From the NCBI GenBank assembly GCA_949450265.1, contig CASTMW010000046.1:1-11171 (forward strand): a stretch of DNA of 11,171 nt, written 5' to 3'. The first letter of the stretch is position 1; each line of letters opens with the position of its first letter. Made by a program: the position numbers and the translations under genes. Of the stretch, positions 1-5,773 are shown piece after piece. The DNA comes from an uncultured Eggerthellaceae bacterium. Lineage in GTDB: Bacteria; Actinomycetota; Coriobacteriia; Coriobacteriales; Eggerthellaceae. Under the pieces are notes generated by a model, which worked only from the letters and a program-made list of their open reading frames with translations, had not been told where the DNA came from and did no database searches.

Positions 1-947
1 TGGATGTGGACATGTATTGGAAGGACAAGTACGAGTTCTTCGATTACATGGTGAAGGGTCCCGAAACGTTGCCGCCGCAGCTGTCGTGCGCCAGCTTCGA
101 GGACTTCCGTAACCGCGTGAGTGTCACTGGCGTGCAGATGACCGATGTGAAGGGTGGCAAGCCCAAGTACGAGACGGGCTTCATGCGCAAGACGAGCGAC
201 TTCCGTCCTGGCTTCAACACCATGTATCGCGGCAACAAGATGGGCAGCGTGTATCGCTTCCCTGGTACCACCACACCCGATGGGAAGGTGATCCCGGCGC
301 ATCCGCAGTCCGACAATGGCAAGATGGAGCTGTGGAGCGAGGACTTGCTGCTGTATGGCAATGGTCCGCTGCCCATGTACATCGAGCCGCCCATTACGAA
401 GCGCTCGCGCGAGGATCTGTTGGAGGAGTATCCCTACACGCTCATCACTGGCGGTCGAAGCCATGCGTTCTTCCACACCGAGTATCGCAACTCGCCATGG
501 ATGCGCGAGGTGCATATGTTCCCCACCATGGACATCAATCCGGCCACTGCCGAGAAGCTTGGCATCAAGCAGGACGATTGGTGCTGGATCGAGACATATG
601 TTGACCGCATCCGGCAGCGTGCGAATCTGACCGAAGCCATCAGCCCCGATACGATCCATGTGGAGCATGACTGGTGGTTCCCTGAGCGCGCCGCGACCGA
701 TGACCTGCACGGGGCGCTGGACGCGAACTGCAATATCCTGTTCGAGAACGATGGACCATACGATCCGGCGGTGGGCACCGATAATTACGGCGGTCTTTGC
801 AAGGTGTACGTTGCTGCAGAGGGCGCTCCCGACAACATCTGCATGACGTCCGAGGATCTGCGCATCTTCTTGCCGCTGACGCGCGAGCAGCTGGCGGCTG
901 ACGGTCAGGACGACGGCGTAAAGATGCCGAACCGAGGAAGGAGCTGA
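1..947 (+). CDS. Molybdopterin-dependent oxidoreductase catalytic subunit, C-terminal part (5' truncated by the window edge)
   Basis: This is the C-terminal ~314 residues of a DMSO-reductase-superfamily enzyme; the frame is open to the window edge, so the N-terminus, any Tat signal, the [4Fe-4S] motif and the residue binding molybdenum lie outside. The GTG at position 6 is an internal valine, not a start. Counting from that codon, residues ~143-270 look like the molydopterin-dinucleotide-binding domain: TLITGGRSHAFFH (145-157), MDINPATAEKLGI (175-187), IHVEHDWWFPE (217-227) and a final segment around PYDPAVGTDNYG (251-262). This fold closes over one of the two pyranopterin guanine dinucleotides. 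The gene ends 4 bases before the ferredoxin gene, as in dmsAB- or psrAB-type operons. The superfamily call is secure. The substrate (S- or N-oxide, polysulfide, catechol dehydroxylation or other) cannot be decided, because the active-site half is missing. Confidence 0.9.
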   Translation, partial: DVDMYWKDKYEFFDYMVKGPETLPPQLSCASFEDFRNRVSVTGVQMTDVKGGKPKYETGFMRKTSDFRPGFNTMYRGNKMGSVYRFPGTTTPDGKVIPAHPQSDNGKMELWSEDLLLYGNGPLPMYIEPPITKRSREDLLEEYPYTLITGGRSHAFFHTEYRNSPWMREVHMFPTMDINPATAEKLGIKQDDWCWIETYVDRIRQRANLTEAISPDTIHVEHDWWFPERAATDDLHGALDANCNILFENDGPYDPAVGTDNYGGLCKVYVAAEGAPDNICMTSEDLRIFLPLTREQLAADGQDDGVKMPNRGRS

Positions 948-951
948 GGAC

Positions 952-1524
952 ATGACGCGTCATACGATGGCGATAGACCTTGACAGCTGCATAGGGTGCC
1001 ACTCATGTGCTGTGGTCTGCAAGCAAGAGAACAACGTGGGACTCGGCACCTTTTACAGTAAGGTGTTGACCGTGGGGCCGAGTGGCACCTATCCCGATCT
1101 GGAGATGTACTACCTGCCCGTTGCATGCCAGCATTGCGAGAACCCGCAGTGCGTGAGTGTGTGCCCCACCGGTGCCAGCTATAAGCGTGAAGACGGCATC
1201 GTGCTGGTGGACCATTCCAAATGCGTGGGTTGCCAGTATTGCGTGATGGCGTGCCCATACGGCGTGCGCACCTACGACGAGGCTAAGGATAAGGGTGTCA
1301 TCGAGAAGTGCACTCTTTGCGCGCATCTGGTCGATGACGGCAAGGAACCCGCTTGTGTGCGCCACTGTCCCGGACAGGCGCGCGTGTTCGGCGATGCGGA
1401 TGATCCGGAGAGCAAGGTGAGCAAGCTGGTGGCATCGAAGACCACGCACAAGCTGACCGATGTCGGCAACAAGCCCAGCGTCACCTTTGGGCTGGATAAG
1501 TGCACGTGGAAGGGTGGTGAATGA
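952..1524 (+). CDS. DmsB/NrfC-type ferredoxin subunit with four [4Fe-4S] motifs
   Basis: This 190-residue electron-transfer subunit would relay electrons between the membrane anchor and the molybdenum subunit. All 16 ligand cysteines are present in four groups: C13/16/19/23, C59/62/67/71, C91/94/97/101 and C120/123/135/139. The third group has the classic CxxCxxCxxxCP form and the fourth the wider spacing typical of DmsB. There is no signal peptide, so if the complex is exported this subunit would have to travel with a Tat-bearing catalytic subunit, as known for DmsAB. The ATG at 952 follows GAGGAAGGAG (934-943), which overlaps the end of the preceding gene. The stop overlaps the next ATG by 4 bases (ATGA), implying translational coupling. 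Length and cysteine pattern match the family well. Confidence 0.94.
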   Translation: MTRHTMAIDLDSCIGCHSCAVVCKQENNVGLGTFYSKVLTVGPSGTYPDLEMYYLPVACQHCENPQCVSVCPTGASYKREDGIVLVDHSKCVGCQYCVMACPYGVRTYDEAKDKGVIEKCTLCAHLVDDGKEPACVRHCPGQARVFGDADDPESKVSKLVASKTTHKLTDVGNKPSVTFGLDKCTWKGGE

Positions 1525-2444
1525 TCATGGCGGTGCAATGGCCATTGTTGATATTCAGTGTGCTGCTAGGCGCATCCTCGGGTGTGCTGGTATTTCTTGG
1601 CATCGGCGAGGTGAAGGGCGCGTTCCGCAAGGTGCGCTTCCCGTTGGCGCTCATCGCGCTGATCTTGCTGGCGGTGGGCGGTTGCGCGTCAGCTCTGCAT
1701 CTGGGGCATATCGATCGCGCGCTCTATATCCTAGGCAATCCTGCGTCAGGGCTCTCGAAAGAGCTGTTCGCGGTAGGCTTCACCGGCCTGATGGCGCTGA
1801 TTTACGTGATCCTGTCGCGCAAGGACTATCCAGGTCCAACCAAGGTGTTCGGCATCTTGGCGGCCATTGGTGGCGTGGTGCTGCCACTGGTGGCGGGTGC
1901 GTCCTACATGATGCCCGCACGCCCCGCATGGGACAGCTTCGCGCTGCCGCTGATGTATCTAGGGACGGGCCTTGGCATGGGCTTCATGTTGGCAGCCGCG
2001 ATGGTATTCGCGAAGGGCGATAAGGCTGACGAGCCGTTCGCGCTCAAGCTGGCGAGCATCGGTATCGTGTGTTCGGCAGCGGTGATGCTGGTCTACATCG
2101 CCTGGATCGCGATGGCGCCGCATCCGGATCCGTCCCGGTCGCTGGCGTTGCTGGCTGCGGGGAATCTTGCGCTGCCGTTCTGGTTGGGTGTGGTGCTGTT
2201 CGGTATCGGCGCGCCCATCGCGCTTCTGGTGCTGGCACGTCGCTCGTTCGCAGCACCGGATGACGATGTTGCCATGGGCGGCGTGGATGCGGGCGGCGCT
2301 GCCGCTGCTGCACCAGCTGCCATTGCCAAGCTGACCACTGCTCAGATGTTGTGGGCATCGCTCGGATGCCTGATCGTGGGCAATGTGGTATTGCGCATCA
2401 TCATGTATCTGGTAGCCACTTCGGTGGAGCAGCTGATCTACTGA
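1521..2444 (+). CDS. DmsC/NrfD-like membrane anchor subunit, about eight transmembrane helices
   Basis: This 307-residue hydrophobic protein is the probable quinol-oxidising membrane anchor of the molybdoenzyme. Hydrophobic segments fall at about residues 7-27, 41-60, 81-98, 109-130, 140-163, 177-199, 213-238 and 275-299, the eight-helix layout of DmsC. The stretch HLGHIDRALYILGNPASGLS (60-79) resembles the conserved DmsC region after helix 2. An Ala/Gly-rich linker at about 243-270 separates the last two helices and is probably a flexible loop. The start at 1521 overlaps the ferredoxin stop (ATGA); a second in-frame ATG at 1527 is an alternative. DmsC is favoured over NrfD by length and the HLG region, but the two families are distantly related. 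Confidence 0.87.
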   Translation: MIMAVQWPLLIFSVLLGASSGVLVFLGIGEVKGAFRKVRFPLALIALILLAVGGCASALHLGHIDRALYILGNPASGLSKELFAVGFTGLMALIYVILSRKDYPGPTKVFGILAAIGGVVLPLVAGASYMMPARPAWDSFALPLMYLGTGLGMGFMLAAAMVFAKGDKADEPFALKLASIGIVCSAAVMLVYIAWIAMAPHPDPSRSLALLAAGNLALPFWLGVVLFGIGAPIALLVLARRSFAAPDDDVAMGGVDAGGAAAAAPAAIAKLTTAQMLWASLGCLIVGNVVLRIIMYLVATSVEQLIY

Positions 2445-2601
2445 TCCTGTTGGCCTGCTGGGCGGCCTGGCCTTCCACGCAGCTTCGTTCGGAAGCTGTG
2501 CGGCGCTTATCGCGCTCTTTGGAAGGTCGGGCTTCGCCCTGCCTGGAATCCAAAGATGGGCCTGTTGGGAGGCGCAGATTCGATGGGAAGGGAAGAGAGC
2601 C
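2445..2601 (+). other. 157-base intra-operon gap with two predicted hairpins
   Basis: This is the only sizeable gap inside the molybdoenzyme operon. I see no gene in it. Hairpin A (2478-2500) pairs CGCAGCTTC with GAAGCTGTG around the loop GTTCG (nine pairs, one G-T). Hairpin B (2516-2556) has outer arms TCTTTGGA (2516-2523) and TCCAAAGA (2549-2556), then AGG/CCT, then an inner GGGC-TTC-GCCC, with small internal bulges. Neither is followed by a run of T, so neither is a standard intrinsic terminator. They could act as RNA-stability or processing elements setting the ratio of structural subunits to chaperone, or as a partial terminator. A ribosome-binding site AAGGGAAG (2588-2594) for the chaperone lies at the 3' end. 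Confidence 0.6.
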
Positions 2602-3276
2602 ATGACTGGCAATGACGATTGTGTGGCCTTGGCCGAGGTGATGGAGAGCCGCGGGAATGTGTATCGAGTGCTCTCGCGCTGCTTTCGGGTGGAGGTGGAT
2701 GCAACGTTCGCAGCCGAACTGACGGATGAATTCATGTTCGAGAGTGAAGATGCGTCGCTGACGGAGCCGCTTGCAGCCATGCGCGCTGCTCTGGCAGGAG
2801 CGGGCGAGTCCGAGTTGGAGCAACTGGCGGTCACTTTCGACCGTGTGTTCTTCGGCATGGGTCCTTTGACGGCGCGCCATGCGTTCCCGTACGAATCGGT
2901 GTATACGAGCGATCGCGGCATCATGATGCAAGAGGCCTATTCGCAAGTGGTGCATGCGTATCGCGAACAGCGTCTTGCAAAGGACCCTTCGTTTACCGAA
3001 CCGGAAGATCATATCGCGGTGGAGCTGGCTTTCATGGCAACGCTTGCCGACCGTACAGCCGCATTCCTCCTGCACGGACAGGAGCCTGCTGCCGAGGAGA
3101 CGCTTCGCCAGCAGTTGCGCTTCGCCCAGGACCATCTTTCGAATTGGGTCGATCGTTTCTGCGTCGATCTCAAGGCGGCCGCTACCGATGATGCGTTCTA
3201 TGCGAACCTAGCCGATCTCACGCAGGCATTCGTGGCAGCGGACATGCGGGTGATGTCGGAGATGCTGGCTGATTGA
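2602..3276 (+). CDS. TorD/DmsD-family molybdoenzyme maturation chaperone
   Basis: This 224-residue, mainly helical cytoplasmic protein should bind the catalytic subunit before cofactor insertion (and its Tat signal, if present), holding it until folded. Family signatures are PYESVY (96-101) and EPEDHIAVELAFM (133-145), matching the conserved P-Y-E-S-x-Y and E-x-x-D-H-x-x-x-E-L motifs of TorD, DmsD and NarJ relatives. Length is normal for the family. The start is ATG 2602 after AAGGGAAG; the gene follows the 157-base hairpin gap. Its position between the anchor and the NapGH-like genes shows that it serves this operon's enzyme. The family assignment is firm; the exact client is inferred from context. 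Confidence 0.92.
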   Translation: MTGNDDCVALAEVMESRGNVYRVLSRCFRVEVDATFAAELTDEFMFESEDASLTEPLAAMRAALAGAGESELEQLAVTFDRVFFGMGPLTARHAFPYESVYTSDRGIMMQEAYSQVVHAYREQRLAKDPSFTEPEDHIAVELAFMATLADRTAAFLLHGQEPAAEETLRQQLRFAQDHLSNWVDRFCVDLKAAATDDAFYANLADLTQAFVAADMRVMSEMLAD

Positions 3277-3323
3277 CCGACCGACAGCGTGGGTTGCTGG
3301 CTCTGTCAGATGGAGGAAAGATC

Positions 3324-4130
3324 ATGGGAGCAACGGCAAGCGGGCCGGACGCCAGAGCGAATGTGACGATGGATGCTGCTGAGCGCATCGCGACCGATGC
3401 GAAGGCGGACGCTGCAGTGGATACAGTAGAAGGAATCGCAGCCGATATGAAGGCTTTGTCGCATCCCAGCCGCCGTCAGTTCTGCATCGCTGGGGGCGCG
3501 GCGATCGTGCTGGCGGGCACCGCAGCGTTGGGGCAGATGACGCACCAGCAGGCTGATGCGGTCTACGTGCGTCCGCCCGGCGCAGAGAGCGAAGCAAGCC
3601 TACTTGCGAAGTGCGATCGGTGCGAGCGATGCGTGCAAGCCTGTCCATATGATCTGGTCCAGCCGCGCCCGCTGAGCTTCGACATACCAACAGTGGGCAC
3701 GCCGGAGATCGTCTATAAGGCAGGATTCTGCGATTTTTGCATGGAATGCGTGCGCGTATGTCCTACAGGCGCGCTCTCTTGGGATGCGCCCACTGTTTCT
3801 GATATCGGCACTGCCAAGGTCATCAAGGATGCGTGCGTGGCGTGGGCATGGGAGGGCTGTCGGGTGTGCGTTGATGTCTGCCCTGTGGAAGGAGCGCTCA
3901 CCTTAGACGAGCGTGGACGGCCTCAGGTGAATGAGACGCTGTGCAACGGATGTGGTCTATGCGAGTTGGAATGCCCCGCCCCGTCGCTGCGCGCTTACGA
4001 CGCTGCGGCTGCGGAGAAGGGCATCTACGTGGTAAGCCGTGAAAGCGCTGCCGCCGCACAACCGGGAGCTTTGACGACCGAGCAGTTCGAAACAGGACGC
4101 TTCGTGCGTGCGGAGGGAGGACTTCGATGA
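3324..4130 (+). CDS. NapG/MauM-like ferredoxin with twin-arginine signal, four [4Fe-4S] motifs
   Basis: This 268-residue iron-sulphur protein is probably exported by Tat and passes electrons from the NapH-like partner to an extracytoplasmic acceptor. From ATG 3324, the Tat motif SRRQFC (49-54) is followed by the hydrophobic stretch IAGGAAIVLAGTAAL (55-69). The cysteine groups are C97/100/103/107, C136/139/142/146, C171/179/182/186 and C207/210/213/217; the third has the wide CxxxxxxxCxxCxxxC spacing seen in NapG. I chose ATG 3324 because GGAGG (3312-3316) lies just upstream. A TTG at 3273 overlapping the chaperone stop would add 17 residues. ATG 3447 would give a much more usual short Tat n-region (MKALSHPSRRQF). 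The chosen start leaves an unusually long n-region of ~48 residues rich in Ala and Asp. The stop overlaps the next gene by 4 bases. Confidence 0.88.
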   Translation: MGATASGPDARANVTMDAAERIATDAKADAAVDTVEGIAADMKALSHPSRRQFCIAGGAAIVLAGTAALGQMTHQQADAVYVRPPGAESEASLLAKCDRCERCVQACPYDLVQPRPLSFDIPTVGTPEIVYKAGFCDFCMECVRVCPTGALSWDAPTVSDIGTAKVIKDACVAWAWEGCRVCVDVCPVEGALTLDERGRPQVNETLCNGCGLCELECPAPSLRAYDAAAAEKGIYVVSRESAAAAQPGALTTEQFETGRFVRAEGGLR

Positions 4131-4996
4131 ATCGCATGCGCTATCTGCGTATCGGGATCGCGGCCGCCATCCTGGTGGCGGTGTTCGCGTGCGCCATCGC
4201 GCATGTGTCCATCGGCACGCTGTGCGCGCTCTGTCCTGTGGGATTCGCCGAGATCGTCGTTGCGAGCGGTTCGTTGCCGTGGGAGCTGCTGCCGGGTGTG
4301 GTGGCGGTGCTCGCTGTGGTCTTCTTGCTCGGGCGCGTCTTCTGCTCGTGGGTATGCCCGACCAGTTTGTTGAAGAACGTGTTCGGCGGCAAGACGCCGC
4401 GGGGCCTTACCGGTCGGAGCGGCTCATGCGCAGGATGCGGTCTGGGTGCTGATCCCAACGAAGGGCGCATCCGCAATAGCTTGGCTGCGCAGGGCATCGT
4501 GTTGGTTGTTCTGCTGGTTGTCTCGTTTATCGTCCATTTCCCGGTGTTCTGCCTGCTTTGTCCCATTGGCTTGGTGTTCGGTACGCTCTTCGCCGTCAGT
4601 CGCATGTTCGTGACATGGCAACCGGGGTGGGAGCTTATCGTCTTCCCGGCCATCTTGGTGCTGGAGCTGTTCGTGCTGCGCCGGTGGTGCTCGGCCATCT
4701 GCCCGCTCGGGTTCTTCTTCGGTCTGGCGGCTAAGGCCCGATCGCGCGTGGGCTTCTTGCCGGGCGTGCGAGTGCGCGCGGCTTCATGTAAACATGCTGA
4801 GGGCTGCGATGTGTGCACCGCTACTTGTCCCGAGAACATCTGCGCTGCCACGGCCACCGCGCGCGACATGGAGGATTGCACGCTGTGTTTCGATTGTCGT
4901 GAGCATTGTCCATCGTCTGCCATCACCATGAAGCCGGATTTCGCAACATCGAAGGCTAAGCGGAGCGTCGATTGCTCAGATGACCGCGACCACTGA
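4127..4996 (+). CDS. NapH-like membrane iron-sulphur protein (quinol dehydrogenase type)
   Basis: This 289-residue membrane protein is likely a quinol dehydrogenase partner of the NapG-like ferredoxin. Hydrophobic segments at about residues 7-27, 57-80, 121-140 and 168-185 alternate with paired-cysteine motifs: LCALCPVG (C33/36), FCSWVCP (C73/77), CLLCPIG (C142/145) and WCSAICPLG (C188/192). The last two motifs resemble the CxxxCP elements of NapH. The C-terminal domain has two [4Fe-4S] motifs, C221/227/230/234 and C251/254/257/261. An extra CAGC pair (C101/104) lies in the loop after the second cysteine motif. A strong ribosome-binding site, GGAGGGAGG (4112-4120), precedes ATG 4127, and the start overlaps the NapG-like stop (ATGA). 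It is the last gene of the operon; the next gene has its own promoter. The NapH family is clear, but a role in nitrate reduction is not implied. Confidence 0.88.
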   Translation: MNRMRYLRIGIAAAILVAVFACAIAHVSIGTLCALCPVGFAEIVVASGSLPWELLPGVVAVLAVVFLLGRVFCSWVCPTSLLKNVFGGKTPRGLTGRSGSCAGCGLGADPNEGRIRNSLAAQGIVLVVLLVVSFIVHFPVFCLLCPIGLVFGTLFAVSRMFVTWQPGWELIVFPAILVLELFVLRRWCSAICPLGFFFGLAAKARSRVGFLPGVRVRAASCKHAEGCDVCTATCPENICAATATARDMEDCTLCFDCREHCPSSAITMKPDFATSKAKRSVDCSDDRDH

Positions 4997-5109
4997 GCGC
5001 TTCTCGCCGAATGCGGTCGGAACCCTCTGATTCGAAGTGCTGATGTGCTGCCCGTAACGCATCCCTATGCTATCCGGTGCGGAGTTTGCACGTGTTCGTC
5101 ATCCGTGCG

Positions 5110-5138
5110 TTGAAAAACCTGCCGTCTGAAATGATAAA
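5110..5138 (+). promoter_or_regulatory. Predicted sigma-70-type promoter for hpt (and probably ftsH)
   Basis: TTGAAA (5110-5115, five of six matches to the -35 consensus) is separated by 17 bases from GATAAA (5133-5138, four of six matches to the -10 consensus), in a locally AT-rich patch. A start near 5145 would give a leader of about 28 bases to the hpt GTG. It marks the break between the redox operon and the housekeeping block; no clear intrinsic terminator is visible between 4997 and 5109. Confidence 0.6.
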
Positions 5139-5172
5139 CTTGCTCTTTAACATGAATGCGAAGGGAACGGCA

Positions 5173-5724
5173 GTGCACAACGACATCTCGCGACAGCTTT
5201 ACAGCCAGGACCAGATCGCTCAGCGCGTGACCGAGCTGGGCGCTGCCATCACGGCTGATTACGCGCCCTTGGTGGAGCGCGGGGACCAGATCGTCATGGT
5301 GGGCGTGCTGCGTGGGGCAGCCATGTTCATGTCCGACCTTGCGCGCGCGGTGCAGCTGCCGGTGGAGATGGACTACATGTGCGTCTCCAGCTATGGCGAC
5401 GGCGCCACCTCCAGCGGCACGGTGCGCATCCGGAAGGATCTGGGCTGCCAGATAGAAGGGCGCCATGTCATCATCGTGGAAGATGTGGTGGACACGGGCC
5501 TGACGCTGAACTACCTGTGTAAGAACCTGCTGTCGCGCGACCCGGCCAGCATCCAGATAGCCGCGCTGGTGCGCAAGCAGCATACAGGCCAAGCGCCCCT
5601 TGAGGTGCGCTATCTGGGCTTCGAAGCGCCCGACGAGTTCATCGTGGGCTACGGGTTGGACTACGCAGAGCGCTATCGTAATCTTCCCTACATCGGCATT
5701 CTGAAGCCAGAGATATACACATGA
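5173..5724 (+). CDS. hpt: Hypoxanthine (-guanine) phosphoribosyltransferase
   Basis: This 183-residue purine-salvage enzyme makes IMP or GMP from hypoxanthine or guanine and PRPP. Visible motifs from the GTG start: LRG (46-48) for pyrophosphate binding, the flexible catalytic-loop SSYGDGATSSG (72-82), the PRPP-binding loop VEDVVDTGLT (102-111), and the purine-site region FIVGYGLDYAERYRNLPYIG (156-175). GTG 5173 is chosen because AAGGGA (5161-5166) is well placed, the length equals the family norm, and the predicted promoter lies inside any longer version starting at 5077. ATG 5152 is in frame but would sit about 7 bases from the predicted transcript start and lacks a ribosome-binding site. 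hpt directly upstream of ftsH is a conserved pair in Gram-positive bacteria. Confidence 0.95.
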   Translation: MHNDISRQLYSQDQIAQRVTELGAAITADYAPLVERGDQIVMVGVLRGAAMFMSDLARAVQLPVEMDYMCVSSYGDGATSSGTVRIRKDLGCQIEGRHVIIVEDVVDTGLTLNYLCKNLLSRDPASIQIAALVRKQHTGQAPLEVRYLGFEAPDEFIVGYGLDYAERYRNLPYIGILKPEIYT

Positions 5725-5773
5725 TGCGGAAACACATGACGCGGAACGGATAACGAACAGGAAAGCGCAGAGC

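Noticed and set aside
1959..2924. 321-codon minus-strand frame across the anchor and chaperone genes
   Set aside because: It is low in complexity, with no domain and no ribosome-binding context, and it is antisense to two well-supported genes.
3273..3323. TTG start overlapping the chaperone stop for the NapG-like gene
   Set aside because: The TTGA overlap is attractive, but ATG 3324 has a good GGAGG ribosome-binding site and the extra 17 residues show no conserved feature. It is kept only as an alternative.
5077..5172. Longer hpt form starting upstream, including ATG 5152
   Set aside because: The upstream portion contains the predicted promoter. GTG 5173 has a proper ribosome-binding site and gives the usual family length.
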